64,000 nucleotides of DNA, taken from contig NZ_JBBOBR010000001.1 of assembly GCF_038002165.1 (NCBI RefSeq), positions 1,116,001 to 1,180,000 of the forward strand, written 5' to 3'. The position numbers and the translations under genes were made by a program. The notes beneath the pieces are model-generated. The model made no database searches and was not told where the DNA came from. It was given only the letters and a program-made list of their open reading frames with translations. Position 1 is the stretch's first letter. Each line of letters starts with the position of its first letter. Source of the stretch: Cytobacillus sp. FSL H8-0458. Its GTDB lineage: Bacteria > Bacillota > Bacilli > Bacillales > Cytobacillaceae. This document shows positions 27,888 to 36,678 of this stretch, piece by piece.

Positions 27888-30068
27888 ATGTTGAATGAAA
27901 GCGTTTCCGATTTAAGTCTTGACCCATTATTCTATCCTCGCTCTGTAGCAGTATTAGGTGCTTCTCAAAATCCGAACAAGCTTGGTTACATACAGGTAAA
28001 AGCTTTGCTCGAAGGACATTTTGAAGGAAAGGTCATTCCAATCAACCCGAAGTCAACAGAAATTCTGGGGCTTGCATGTTATCCTTCGTTATCTGAAGTT
28101 CCTGAACCTGTTGATTTAGCCATCTTTTGTGTTGGTTCCAACCAAGTCCAGCAAAGCATGGAGGAATGTGCCAGAAAGAAAGTGAAGGCAGCGATCGTTT
28201 TCGCTTCAGGCTTTTCCGAAATTGGAGAGGAAGGGGCAAGACAGCAGCAAACGATTGCGGAAATTGCCAAGCAGAATGGAATTCGATTAATCGGGCCGAA
28301 CTGCGTAGGCTTAGTCAATACAATTAATGGGCTCGTTGGCACATTTTCCCCAGCTGTTATGAGTCATCCGCTTAATGAACAGCGTGCAGTTGGTTATGTT
28401 TCCCAGAGCGGAGCATTTGGTGTTCTCACATATATGGCAGCAGCACAGCATGGTTTAACTTTCAATTACTTTGTCAGCGTTGGCAATGAAATGGACACGG
28501 AATTTTCAGATGTTGTGGAATACATGATTCACGATTCAAAGACAAAGGTGATTAGCGGCTATCTAGAGGGCGCAAAAGATACCGCAAAGCTCCGGAGATT
28601 AGCAAAAGAGGCACTGAACAAAAACAAGCCGATTATTGTGATGAAGGCAGGTAGGAGCTCGGCTGGAAGCAGGGCAGCTGCATCACATACCGGATCTCTT
28701 GCGGGTTCAGATCAAATTTATGATGCATTTTTTAAGCAAACAGGCATTATCAGGGCAAATGATTATGAGGATATCATATCCTTCTCCAAGCTATTTTTAT
28801 CAGGCAAGCTTCCAACTGGACGGAATACAGTCATCATTTCCAGTTCAGGAGGCAGGGGAATTAATGAAGCAGACCGCTGCGAAGCCAATGGATTAAATAT
28901 TCTGCCGCTTAGTGAAAAGACAAGGACAAAAATTAAACAAGGTATTCCGCCCTATGCAAGTGCAGTCAATCCAATTGACTTAACAGCTGCAGCGTCTGTA
29001 TCCAATCCCGAGCTATTTCTCGCACCGCTGCAGGCACTCGTTGAAGATTCTGAAGTTGATAATATAATCTTTACTGAATTCCCGCTGTCCTGGGAAGAGG
29101 ATAGCCCGCTCTTACAGGAATTTATCGCAACATGCAAAAACTCTGATAAATTCGTGCTTGTCACCACCTTTCCGCTTGAAGGCATGTCTATTCCGAAAGG
29201 GACAGCAGCAATGGAAAGGAACGGAATCCCTGTTATACCAGGCAGTTTAGATCCAATCTGCTCCCTGGCAAAATTAGTGGATTACAGTGAGAAATACCGT
29301 AAAAACCAACTAGCTTCTGCAATGGAAAAACTCGGTAATACCCGGGCGAATGAAGAAAGGTTGCCAAGTCTATTAAAGCCTGGTGAAACACTGAGTGAAT
29401 TTGAAGCCAGCGAAGTGCTGGAGGCTTATGGCATTCCTACAGCTAAAAAAGCGCTGGCAGTCACTGCGGAGGAAGCGGTGCTTCATGCGAATCAAATTGG
29501 CTATCCAGTCGTTATGAAAATTGATTCTAAAGATATCCCTCATAAGACAGAAGCGAATGGGATCAGGCTTCAAATACAAAATGATCAGGAAGTCCTGCAG
29601 GCATACACAGATATTCTTCAATCGGCTAAAAACTATAATCCGGATGCCATGATAAGCGGAATTTCTGTTCATGAAATGCTGCCTAAAGGAACTGAAGTCA
29701 TTGTTGGCGTAACAAAAGATCCTGCTTTTGGACCTGTCATTATGTTTGGATTAGGCGGAATCTTTGTAGAAACATTCAAAGACATCTCCTTCCGGGCTGC
29801 TCCGCTGTCAAGGCAGGATGCAGCAGAAATGATTGAGGAAATAAAAGCAAATGCAATCCTTAAAGGAGCGAGAGGGAAGGCGGCTGCGGACATTGATGCC
29901 ATTATAGATGTTTTATTAAAAGTATCTGAATTGATTCAAGATTCGGATGGTCTCATAGAAGAGCTGGATATTAACCCGATGATCGTTTATGAAAATGGAA
30001 TTAAAGCTGCTGACGCATTAATTGTTGCTAGTGAACAAAAGTTTGAAGAAATTGAGACTGGGGGGTGA
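27888..30068 (+). CDS. Acyl-CoA synthetase (ADP-forming), fused alpha-beta type
   Basis: About 726-residue NDP-forming acyl-CoA ligase. Domains in order: CoA-binding Rossmann (about 10-140; FYPRSVAVLGASQNPNKLG), succinyl-CoA ligase-like domain with the phospho-His motif SHTGSLAG (near 265), ligase-CoA domain, and a C-terminal ATP-grasp (about 500-720; AYGIPTAKKA..IGYPVVMKIDSKDIPHKTEANGI). The frame extends to 27852, but GGGGTG at 27877-27882 favours ATG 27888 or TTG 27891. It is the first gene of the acyl-CoA cluster and probably activates the carboxylic acid substrate. Acetate is unlikely given the downstream genes. Confidence 0.88.
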   Translation: MLNESVSDLSLDPLFYPRSVAVLGASQNPNKLGYIQVKALLEGHFEGKVIPINPKSTEILGLACYPSLSEVPEPVDLAIFCVGSNQVQQSMEECARKKVKAAIVFASGFSEIGEEGARQQQTIAEIAKQNGIRLIGPNCVGLVNTINGLVGTFSPAVMSHPLNEQRAVGYVSQSGAFGVLTYMAAAQHGLTFNYFVSVGNEMDTEFSDVVEYMIHDSKTKVISGYLEGAKDTAKLRRLAKEALNKNKPIIVMKAGRSSAGSRAAASHTGSLAGSDQIYDAFFKQTGIIRANDYEDIISFSKLFLSGKLPTGRNTVIISSSGGRGINEADRCEANGLNILPLSEKTRTKIKQGIPPYASAVNPIDLTAAASVSNPELFLAPLQALVEDSEVDNIIFTEFPLSWEEDSPLLQEFIATCKNSDKFVLVTTFPLEGMSIPKGTAAMERNGIPVIPGSLDPICSLAKLVDYSEKYRKNQLASAMEKLGNTRANEERLPSLLKPGETLSEFEASEVLEAYGIPTAKKALAVTAEEAVLHANQIGYPVVMKIDSKDIPHKTEANGIRLQIQNDQEVLQAYTDILQSAKNYNPDAMISGISVHEMLPKGTEVIVGVTKDPAFGPVIMFGLGGIFVETFKDISFRAAPLSRQDAAEMIEEIKANAILKGARGKAAADIDAIIDVLLKVSELIQDSDGLIEELDINPMIVYENGIKAADALIVASEQKFEEIETGG

Positions 30069-30069
30069 G

Positions 30070-30510
30070 ATGGTGGAACTGGATAGCAGCATTATTGGAT
30101 TGACAGGACCTGTGTTTACATTTGAAGTGGAAAAAAGGCATATCCGCCAATTTGCCAAGGCAATCGGAGATGAAAATCCACTCTATATGGACGAGGTGTA
30201 CGCGAAAGGGACACCTTACAAGGGAATTATTGCGCCACTTACCTTTCCCATAGCAATTGGAGCTGAAGGGGAAGGAATTGATTTGAAACTGGATCAAAAA
30301 AGGATGCTGCATGGGGAACAGGAGTTTCTTTACTCCCGCCCCATTAGACCAGGCGACAGTCTAGTATGTCAAATGAAAGTAGCCGATTTATATGAACGGG
30401 AAGGAAAAAGCGGGAAAATGCAGTTTTTGGTGCTGGATACAGAGATCAAAGATGAAAACGGCGATATGGTTGTGATTAGCCGGATGAATATCGTCTACCG
30501 TCAGAATTAA
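30070..30510 (+). CDS. MaoC-like hydratase, FAS1_DH N-terminal type
   Basis: 146-aa single hot-dog-fold protein resembling the N-terminal half of MaoC-type dehydratases (PF13452-like): FTFEVEKRHIRQFAKAIGDENPLYMDEVYAKGTPYKGIIAPLTFPI. It starts one base after the previous stop (ATG 30070; GTG 30073 is an alternative better spaced from GGGGGTGAG). This type usually lacks the catalytic Asp/His and needs a partner subunit, here the MaoC protein at 30611, as in ChsH1/ChsH2 heterodimers. Likely role: hydration of an enoyl-CoA. Confidence 0.82.
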   Translation: MVELDSSIIGLTGPVFTFEVEKRHIRQFAKAIGDENPLYMDEVYAKGTPYKGIIAPLTFPIAIGAEGEGIDLKLDQKRMLHGEQEFLYSRPIRPGDSLVCQMKVADLYEREGKSGKMQFLVLDTEIKDENGDMVVISRMNIVYRQN

Positions 30511-30610
30511 TACATTTGCAGACAGATAGAAGACAAGTGAGAAGTCTCAAGGAAGGACCTGCCGGGAAGATGGGTTCAACTCAAGAAAGAATACGGAAGG
30601 AGGACATGAG

Positions 30611-31027
30611 TTGCTGAAATATGAAGATTTGCATGAAGGAAAGACCTTGGAGCCATTAGTAAAGCCCCCTGTGACAAAGGTTCAGTTAGTCAAGTATGCA
30701 GGAGCCTCGGGAGACTTTAATCCGCTGCACACTGATGACTCTTTTGCCCAGAGCATTGGGCTTCCCGGGGTCATTGCGCACGGTATGCTCGTAATGGGAT
30801 TTCTGGGGGAATATGTCAATCATTTGGCCGGGGCATCTGCAGAAACAGCAGATTTCAAGATGAGGTTCGGTTCTATGACAAGACCTGGAGATGAAATTAC
30901 GTGTTCTGCTATTGTTCACAGTGTTTATGAAGAAAATGGAAGCCGTTTCGCGAAACTGGATCTTAAAGCTGAGAAAGCACCCGAAAAGATTGTTGGATCC
31001 GGTTTTGCAGTGCTGAAGTTTTTTTAA
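30611..31027 (+). CDS. MaoC-family enoyl-CoA hydratase
   Basis: 138-aa hot-dog protein with the hydratase-2 motif AGASGDFNPLHTDDSFAQ (catalytic Asp and His) and GLPGVIAHGMLVMGFLGEY. The start is TTG, six to seven bases after GGAAGGAGGA. It is the probable catalytic half of a heteromeric hydratase with the 30070 product, converting the enoyl-CoA to a 3-hydroxyacyl-CoA. A 100-bp gap separates the two genes. Confidence 0.87.
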   Translation: MLKYEDLHEGKTLEPLVKPPVTKVQLVKYAGASGDFNPLHTDDSFAQSIGLPGVIAHGMLVMGFLGEYVNHLAGASAETADFKMRFGSMTRPGDEITCSAIVHSVYEENGSRFAKLDLKAEKAPEKIVGSGFAVLKFF

Positions 31028-31047
31028 TATGAAAAGGGGTGTTAATT

Positions 31048-32211
31048 TTGCAAAATATTAAAGACCGCTACGCCATTGTCGGTGTTGGGGAAAGCGAACG
31101 ATCGAAAAATTCTGGTACGACACCTTTGCATTTGGCATTAGATGCTGCCAGAGCGGCTATTGAGGATTCTGGCTTAGGCGTAAAAGAGATTGATGGATTC
31201 ATGAGCTATAGCGAGAATGATTCCTGCACATCGCATCAGCTGGCTACGTATTTAGGGGTTCGGCCAAAGTATGTGAAAGATATTATGGGTGGGGGAAGCA
31301 GCACTGAAATGCTGATTGCCGATGCTATCGGGTTAATTGAAACAGGTCAGGTGAATACGGTCCTGATATACCGTGCCATGAATGGGCGGTCCGGTGTCAG
31401 AATGGGAGGAGGCGGCTGGGATGTAAATATGCTGCAGTCAGCAATTGATGGCGGCAGCTTTATTATTCCTTACGGAGCAGGCAGCCCCTCGCAATGGTTC
31501 GGCCTGTTTGCAACCCGCCATATGCATGAAACAGGACTTACCCAGGAACATCTGGGGCATGTGTGTGTAAGCTTTTATGAACATGCCCAGCGAAATCCAA
31601 ACGCCTATTTTTATGGAAAGCCGTTAACAATGGAGGAATATAAAAACACCCCATATTTAAGTTATCCATTTAATAAACATGATTTCTGCATGGAATCAGA
31701 TGAAGCAAATGCCATTATTGTAACATCGGCAGAAAGAGCCAGAAATTTAAAATCAGTGCCTGCTTACATAATGGGAATTGAGGCAAGGCAATGTGTGTCA
31801 CATTCACATTATTGGACAGATTTATCGGAAGTTGCTGCCGATTATGTTGCTCCTGAATTATATAAGAAGGCCGGAATAAAGCCCGAGGATCTTGATGTTG
31901 CATCAATTTATGACTGCTACAGCTGGGTTGTTCTTCGCCAGCTTGAGGCATACGGCATAGCGCCAAGAGGAGAAGTGGGAGACTTTGTCGCTGAAGGGAA
32001 TCTTCAAATGGGGGGAAAGCTGCCGAGCAATACAGCTGGCGGAATGCTCTCAGAGGGCTATACACATGGAATGAATAATGTGCTCGAAATTGTCCGCCAA
32101 ATCCGCCATGAATATAAAGGGACCAATCGTCAGGTGGAAAATTGCGAAATCGGCATATGCACCGGCTGGGCTGGACCTGATATGGCCGGTGCGATGATTC
32201 TTAGAAACTAG
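31048..32211 (+). CDS. SCP2/Ltp-type thiolase-like protein (candidate retro-aldolase)
   Basis: 387-aa thiolase-superfamily protein of the lipid-transfer (SCP-x/Ltp) branch: YAIVGVGESERSKNSGTTPLHLALDAARAAIEDSGL, DGFMSYSENDSCTSHQLATYLG, GGGSSTEMLIADAIGLIETGQ, and DVASIYDCYSWVVLRQLE. The position that normally holds the nucleophilic Cys reads MGGGSSTEM, so ordinary thiolysis is unlikely. A GTG at 31039 overlaps the ribosome site AAAAGGGG; TTG 31048 is the better start. The next gene is a DUF35 protein, the obligate partner of Ltp2-type aldolases in steroid degradation. I infer a C-C lyase that releases acetyl- or propionyl-CoA plus a carbonyl compound. Confidence 0.82.
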   Translation: MQNIKDRYAIVGVGESERSKNSGTTPLHLALDAARAAIEDSGLGVKEIDGFMSYSENDSCTSHQLATYLGVRPKYVKDIMGGGSSTEMLIADAIGLIETGQVNTVLIYRAMNGRSGVRMGGGGWDVNMLQSAIDGGSFIIPYGAGSPSQWFGLFATRHMHETGLTQEHLGHVCVSFYEHAQRNPNAYFYGKPLTMEEYKNTPYLSYPFNKHDFCMESDEANAIIVTSAERARNLKSVPAYIMGIEARQCVSHSHYWTDLSEVAADYVAPELYKKAGIKPEDLDVASIYDCYSWVVLRQLEAYGIAPRGEVGDFVAEGNLQMGGKLPSNTAGGMLSEGYTHGMNNVLEIVRQIRHEYKGTNRQVENCEIGICTGWAGPDMAGAMILRN

Positions 32212-32221
32212 GAGGGAAACA

Positions 32222-32641
32222 ATGGGATACCCAAAACCGATACCATTAAAAAATCAGGATAACCACCCCTACTGGGATGGAGCCGACCGTCATGAGCTAT
32301 TGATTCAAAAATGTGAAACCTGCAATCAGTATTCTCATCCTCCAGGGCCAGCTTGCGCTAAATGCGGAAGCAGTGAGCTCAGCTGGGAGAACCTTGGAAG
32401 GGACATTAAAGGAAAAGTTTACTCCTTTGTCATTTCAAACCGTCCCTTCTTACCGGGATTTCAGGATGACCTGCCGCTTGTCATTGCCATTGTCGAGCTT
32501 GAAAAAACGCCGTCTGTTAAGTTAATCGGAAACATTCTGGAATGTAAACCAGAGGATGTCAAAATTGGAATGGATGTAACTATGACATGGCAGGAATTAA
32601 CAGAGGACCGTGCTATGCCGCAGTGGCTCCCAGCATCATAA
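32222..32641 (+). CDS. DUF35 zinc-ribbon/OB-fold acyl-CoA-associated protein
   Basis: 139-aa protein with an N-terminal rubredoxin-like zinc ribbon (CETC..CAKC, about residues 31-50) and an OB fold (about 60-130; GKVYSFVISNRPFLPGFQDDLPLVIAIVELE). Such proteins bind SCP2-type thiolases and support acyl-CoA binding, as in the Ltp2-ChsH2(DUF35) complex. The gene starts 10 bp after the thiolase stop with AGGAGGG as ribosome site, a spacing that fits subunits of one enzyme. Confidence 0.88.
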   Translation: MGYPKPIPLKNQDNHPYWDGADRHELLIQKCETCNQYSHPPGPACAKCGSSELSWENLGRDIKGKVYSFVISNRPFLPGFQDDLPLVIAIVELEKTPSVKLIGNILECKPEDVKIGMDVTMTWQELTEDRAMPQWLPAS

Positions 32642-32671
32642 CACTTTATTTTCTGAAAGGGGGAATAACTC

Positions 32672-33868
32672 GTGGATTTTTCGTTTACTGAAAAGGAAGA
32701 AGCATTTAGAACGGAACTGCGGACTTGGCTGGAGAATAACTTGCCTGACGGCTGGCTGGAAGGTAATAGAGAATTGCCGGAAGAGTTAAATGAATACTCC
32801 ATTTTTCTAAGAAATTGGCAGCGAAAGCTGTATGAAGGAGGCTGGGCAGCCATTGCCTGGCCGGAAAAATATGGCGGGAGAGACGCCACGCTGATCGAAG
32901 AGATCATATATCAGCAGGAAATGGTCCGTCTAAAAGCTCCTCCACTTGTGAATTATGTGGGCATTCACATGGTAGCTCCTACTTTAATGCAAATTGGGAC
33001 TGAGGACCAAAAAGAAGCCTATATTCAAAAAATCCTGACAGGCGAAGAAGTATGGTGCCAAGGCTACTCTGAGCCTAACGCAGGCTCAGATTTAACCGCC
33101 ATTCAGACCGCAGCTGTTAAGGATGGGGACAAGTGGATTATTAACGGACAAAAGGTTTGGACCAGCTTTGGGCACCTGGCAGATCGCTGTTTTCTGCTGG
33201 CCCGTACAAGCCGCGGAGAGAAAAAGCATAAAGGGATTACCGTTTTCCTTTTAGATATGAAGCAGCCGGGGGTAGAAACGCGTCCAATCATTCAAATGGA
33301 TGGCAAGCATGACTTTAATGAAGTGTATTTAACTGATGCGGTTGCGTATGATTCGGACATTGTCGGTGAGCTGGATGAAGGCTGGAGAGTCATGATTGCA
33401 TTACTGATGCATGAAAGAACAGGGATAGGTGCGCAGGTATTCACGCTTGAGCAGCAGTTTCAAGATCTGGCAGCCATGGCAAAAGAACTGCACGAGGATG
33501 GAAGCCCGCTGATAAAAAATCCTTTCGTCCGCAAAACGATGGTGGATTTGTATACGAAATCAAAGGGTTCTCTATTAAATTATTATCGAAATCTGACCAA
33601 AACATTAAAAAGCGGCCAGCCGGGTGCTGAAGGATCGATGGACAAATTAATGGTCAGTGAATTAACTCAAGAACTATTTTCCCAATCTGTTTCCATCCAG
33701 GGCCATCAAGGTATGCTTTGGAAGGAAGATGCTGTTGCCGGGAAATCCTACTGGCAGGAAAACTATCTTTATTCATTTGGAATGACCATTGGAGGCGGAA
33801 CAAGCGAGGTTCAGAGAAACACTATTGCCGAACGGATTCTTGGTCTGCCGAAAGATATAGGACGCTAG
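32672..33868 (+). CDS. Acyl-CoA dehydrogenase, subunit 1
   Basis: 398-aa FAD flavoenzyme with N-terminal helical domain, middle beta domain (WCQGYSEPNAGSDLTAIQTAA, INGQKVWTS) and C-terminal helical domain ending MTIGGGTSEVQRNTIAERILGLPKD. Similar to FadE28- or PimC-type large subunits. The start is GTG 32672, eight bases after GAAAGGGGG. Paired with the dehydrogenase at 33890, it likely makes an alpha2beta2 enzyme that introduces a 2,3-double bond into a bulky acyl-CoA and passes electrons to the ETF encoded at 38153. Confidence 0.9.
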   Translation: MDFSFTEKEEAFRTELRTWLENNLPDGWLEGNRELPEELNEYSIFLRNWQRKLYEGGWAAIAWPEKYGGRDATLIEEIIYQQEMVRLKAPPLVNYVGIHMVAPTLMQIGTEDQKEAYIQKILTGEEVWCQGYSEPNAGSDLTAIQTAAVKDGDKWIINGQKVWTSFGHLADRCFLLARTSRGEKKHKGITVFLLDMKQPGVETRPIIQMDGKHDFNEVYLTDAVAYDSDIVGELDEGWRVMIALLMHERTGIGAQVFTLEQQFQDLAAMAKELHEDGSPLIKNPFVRKTMVDLYTKSKGSLLNYYRNLTKTLKSGQPGAEGSMDKLMVSELTQELFSQSVSIQGHQGMLWKEDAVAGKSYWQENYLYSFGMTIGGGTSEVQRNTIAERILGLPKDIGR

Positions 33869-33889
33869 TGAAAATGGAGGTGGATAAAC

Positions 33890-35023
33890 ATGGACTTTTC
33901 GTTAAATGAGGAACAGGAAATGTTCGGAGGCTATGTTAAAAAATATTTTGAGGATAAAGGGAAAACAAAGGCAGCCAGAGAGTTTATAAAAGGAAACAAC
34001 GAACAATATCTATCCATTTTTTCGGGTTTGGCTGAGCTCGGCTGCACAGGGATCAATATCCCTGAGAATTACGGAGGGATGGGATTAGGGGCGCTCGATT
34101 TAGTTCCCGTATTAGAGGAATGGGGCCGTAATGTCATGCCAGGCCTCTATCTGGAAACAAATGCATTTGCGGTTCCAATCTTGGAGAAATTCGGTACAGA
34201 GGCACAAAAGGAAAAATACCTTACTGCAATTGCAGAAGGAACTCAAACCTTCTCCATCGCCTGGCTGGAGCCGGGTGGGAGCTATAATCCATGCGATATT
34301 AAAATGACGGGAAGGATTGAAGGAGATTTCATTACATTAAACGGCATCAAATCTTTGGTGCCGGATGCAGAACTTGCAACGAGTTTCATTGTGATTGTCC
34401 GGACAGCCGAAGAAAAGGGAGAAGAAGGGATTTCAATCGTCATCCTGGATCAGTCAGAGAAGATAGAACTTAGAAGACAAAGAAACATTGATGAAACCAG
34501 ACTTTTGGCTGAATTGACCTTGAAGGATCTGAAGATTTCTAAAGACCAGATAATTGGACCTGTTCACAAGGGCTATGAGGTTCTGGAGGAAGGTTTGCTG
34601 GCTGCCAATGCAGCCTTAGCCTCCATCATGGTTGGCGGAATGACATCTATTGTCGAAATGGCGGCTGAATATGCCAAGATCCGGATACAATTTGGCCAGC
34701 CAATCGGACGTTTCCAGGCAATTAAGCATCGTATTGCCGATATGAAAATGAATCTGGAAACAGCCAGATCCCTTGCTTATTATGCGAATTGGGCATTTGA
34801 GACTGCTTCAGAAGACCGCGTCCAGGCAATCACTACTGCCCGTATCTTTGCCTCTGACGCCTATAACAAGGCCGCAGCCGATAATGTGCAAATTCATGGT
34901 GGAATTGGTTTCACGGAAGAAATGGACTGCCACCTCTATGTAAAACGTGCCCGCTTCTATGAAAATTATCTGGGAAGCACCCAGTCTTACTATGAAAAAG
35001 CTGCAGCCGCACTTGGATGGTAA
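33890..35023 (+). CDS. Acyl-CoA dehydrogenase, subunit 2
   Basis: 377-aa acyl-CoA dehydrogenase of the shorter FadE29/PimD-like type. The middle domain is weakened (FSIAWLEPGGSYNPCDIKMTGRIEGDFITLNGIKSLVPDA instead of the usual TEPxxGSD), whereas the C-terminal FAD region is well kept: RIQFGQPIGRFQAIKHRIADM and VQIHGGIGFTEEMDCHLYVKRA. This complementary decay is typical of heteromeric dehydrogenases. It sits 21 bp after the first subunit with GGAGGTGG as ribosome site. Confidence 0.9.
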   Translation: MDFSLNEEQEMFGGYVKKYFEDKGKTKAAREFIKGNNEQYLSIFSGLAELGCTGINIPENYGGMGLGALDLVPVLEEWGRNVMPGLYLETNAFAVPILEKFGTEAQKEKYLTAIAEGTQTFSIAWLEPGGSYNPCDIKMTGRIEGDFITLNGIKSLVPDAELATSFIVIVRTAEEKGEEGISIVILDQSEKIELRRQRNIDETRLLAELTLKDLKISKDQIIGPVHKGYEVLEEGLLAANAALASIMVGGMTSIVEMAAEYAKIRIQFGQPIGRFQAIKHRIADMKMNLETARSLAYYANWAFETASEDRVQAITTARIFASDAYNKAAADNVQIHGGIGFTEEMDCHLYVKRARFYENYLGSTQSYYEKAAAALGW

Positions 35024-35081
35024 TGATCCCATTACACACTGATTCCAAATGAAATAACTGCAAAAAAAAGGGGGAATACAT

Positions 35082-36554
35082 TTGCAAACGGCCAGTGAAA
35101 TAAAAGAGTTTCATAATTTAATAAATGGCAGTCTTGTTCCTTCATCCTGCGGAGGGAAGATGGAGAGTATTGATCCTTCAAATGGGAAGGTTTGGGCAAG
35201 AATTCCCTGCAGTACAGCGGAAGATGCTGAGGATGCAGTCAGAGCAGCCAGGCAAGCTTTTGGCGGATGGTCTGAATTGACTGCGATGGAGAGGTCTTCT
35301 TATTTAAGGAAAATCGGAGACCTGATTTCAGAGCATGCAGAAGAACTGGCAAGGCTCGAAACAATGGATAATGGATGGGTCATCCGCGAAACAAGCTATG
35401 GACTTATTCCCTCTTTAACCAGCCTTTGGCATGATGCAGCAGGTGCAGCATCTGCTGCCAGCCGCGGGGAGACTGTTCAGCTGGGACCTAAAAGCATAGG
35501 GTATACGCTGCGTGAGCCATTAGGCGTTGTTGTCGGCATTATTCCGTGGAACGCACCGCTTTTCACATTCACGATCAAAGCCGCATATGCACTTGCTGCA
35601 GGCAATTCCGTCATTATTAAGCCATCAGAGCATGCGTCAGCAGCCTCACTAAGATTTGGAGAAATACTTAATCAAATCCTGCCGCCAGGCGTGTTGAATG
35701 TAATTGCCGGTGATGGTGAGATAGGGACTGTCTTAGTAAGCCATCGGGATGTGAACAGAGTCAGTTTAACTGGTTCAGGCAACACGGCAAAAGCGATTGT
35801 CCGTTCAACAGCAATGGCTCCCAAGCCCTTAACCTTCGAGCTTGGCGGGAAATCGCCGAACATCGTTTTTTCGGACGCCGATCTTGAAAAAGCGGCGGCA
35901 GGTGTAACGCTAAACGGAATTTTTACAGGTAATGCCGGTCAACTCTGTGTAGGGGGTTCAAGAATACTGATTCAAAAGCCTGTATTTGAGGAAATGGTAC
36001 TTTTAATGAAAAAAGCTATGAAAGAGCATATAAAGATTGGCGACCCATTGAATCCTGAAGCTACCATGGGACCGATTGCAAATGAGGTGCAATTTAATCG
36101 AATCTGCAGCTACCTTGAAATAGGGAAAGAGGAAGGCGGCGAGATCATTGCGGGCGGGCGCTATGGAGGAAAACAAGTTCTCCCTGATCTTCCTATGCTC
36201 CATGAAGGCTATTGGATTGAACCAACGCTGATTCGTGTAAACAGCAACTCACTCCAGATTTGCCAGGAAGAAATTTTTGGTCCGGTGGCAGTTGTTATGC
36301 CGTTTGACACGGAGGAAGAAGCCCTGCGGCTTGCAAATGATACAAATTATGGACTCGGTGCAGGAGTATGGACATCTAATTTGGATTGCGCCCATCGAAT
36401 GGCAAGAAAGCTGGAAAGCGGAACTGTCTGGGTGAACACCTACCGTCGCGTTGGTCCGGAGCTGCCATTTGGAGGAGTGAAGGAAAGCGGTTTTGGCACT
36501 GATTCCATCCTGGAAAATACACGCGAAAAAACATGCATAATCGAAGCAGGATAA
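35082..36554 (+). CDS. Aldehyde dehydrogenase
   Basis: 490-aa NAD(P)-dependent aldehyde dehydrogenase. The active site has Glu253 in FELGGKSPNIVFSDADLEKA and the nucleophile Cys289 in GNAGQLCVGGSRI; the oxyanion Asn is in IIPWNAPLF. The C-terminus ends GTVWVNTYRRVGPELPFGGVKESGFG. The start is TTG 35082 after AAAAGGGGGA. In this cluster it would oxidise the aldehyde released by a retro-aldol step, or an alcohol-derived aldehyde upstream. Confidence 0.92.
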   Translation: MQTASEIKEFHNLINGSLVPSSCGGKMESIDPSNGKVWARIPCSTAEDAEDAVRAARQAFGGWSELTAMERSSYLRKIGDLISEHAEELARLETMDNGWVIRETSYGLIPSLTSLWHDAAGAASAASRGETVQLGPKSIGYTLREPLGVVVGIIPWNAPLFTFTIKAAYALAAGNSVIIKPSEHASAASLRFGEILNQILPPGVLNVIAGDGEIGTVLVSHRDVNRVSLTGSGNTAKAIVRSTAMAPKPLTFELGGKSPNIVFSDADLEKAAAGVTLNGIFTGNAGQLCVGGSRILIQKPVFEEMVLLMKKAMKEHIKIGDPLNPEATMGPIANEVQFNRICSYLEIGKEEGGEIIAGGRYGGKQVLPDLPMLHEGYWIEPTLIRVNSNSLQICQEEIFGPVAVVMPFDTEEEALRLANDTNYGLGAGVWTSNLDCAHRMARKLESGTVWVNTYRRVGPELPFGGVKESGFGTDSILENTREKTCIIEAG

Positions 36555-36678
36555 TGAGTGAAGGGGGCAGCTTGAGGGTTGTCCCGTTTTTACCTATTGA
36601 CGAGGCAGCCTTTGCATCTGCCTTAAGGGTGGCAACTCAGCATGAATTATGGGCTTTTAAAAATAGGGAGGGAAATAT

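Noticed and set aside
32461-32907. 148-codon minus-strand frame over the DUF35 and dehydrogenase genes
   Set aside because: It is antisense to two well-supported genes and low-complexity (Ser-rich), typical of a shadow frame.
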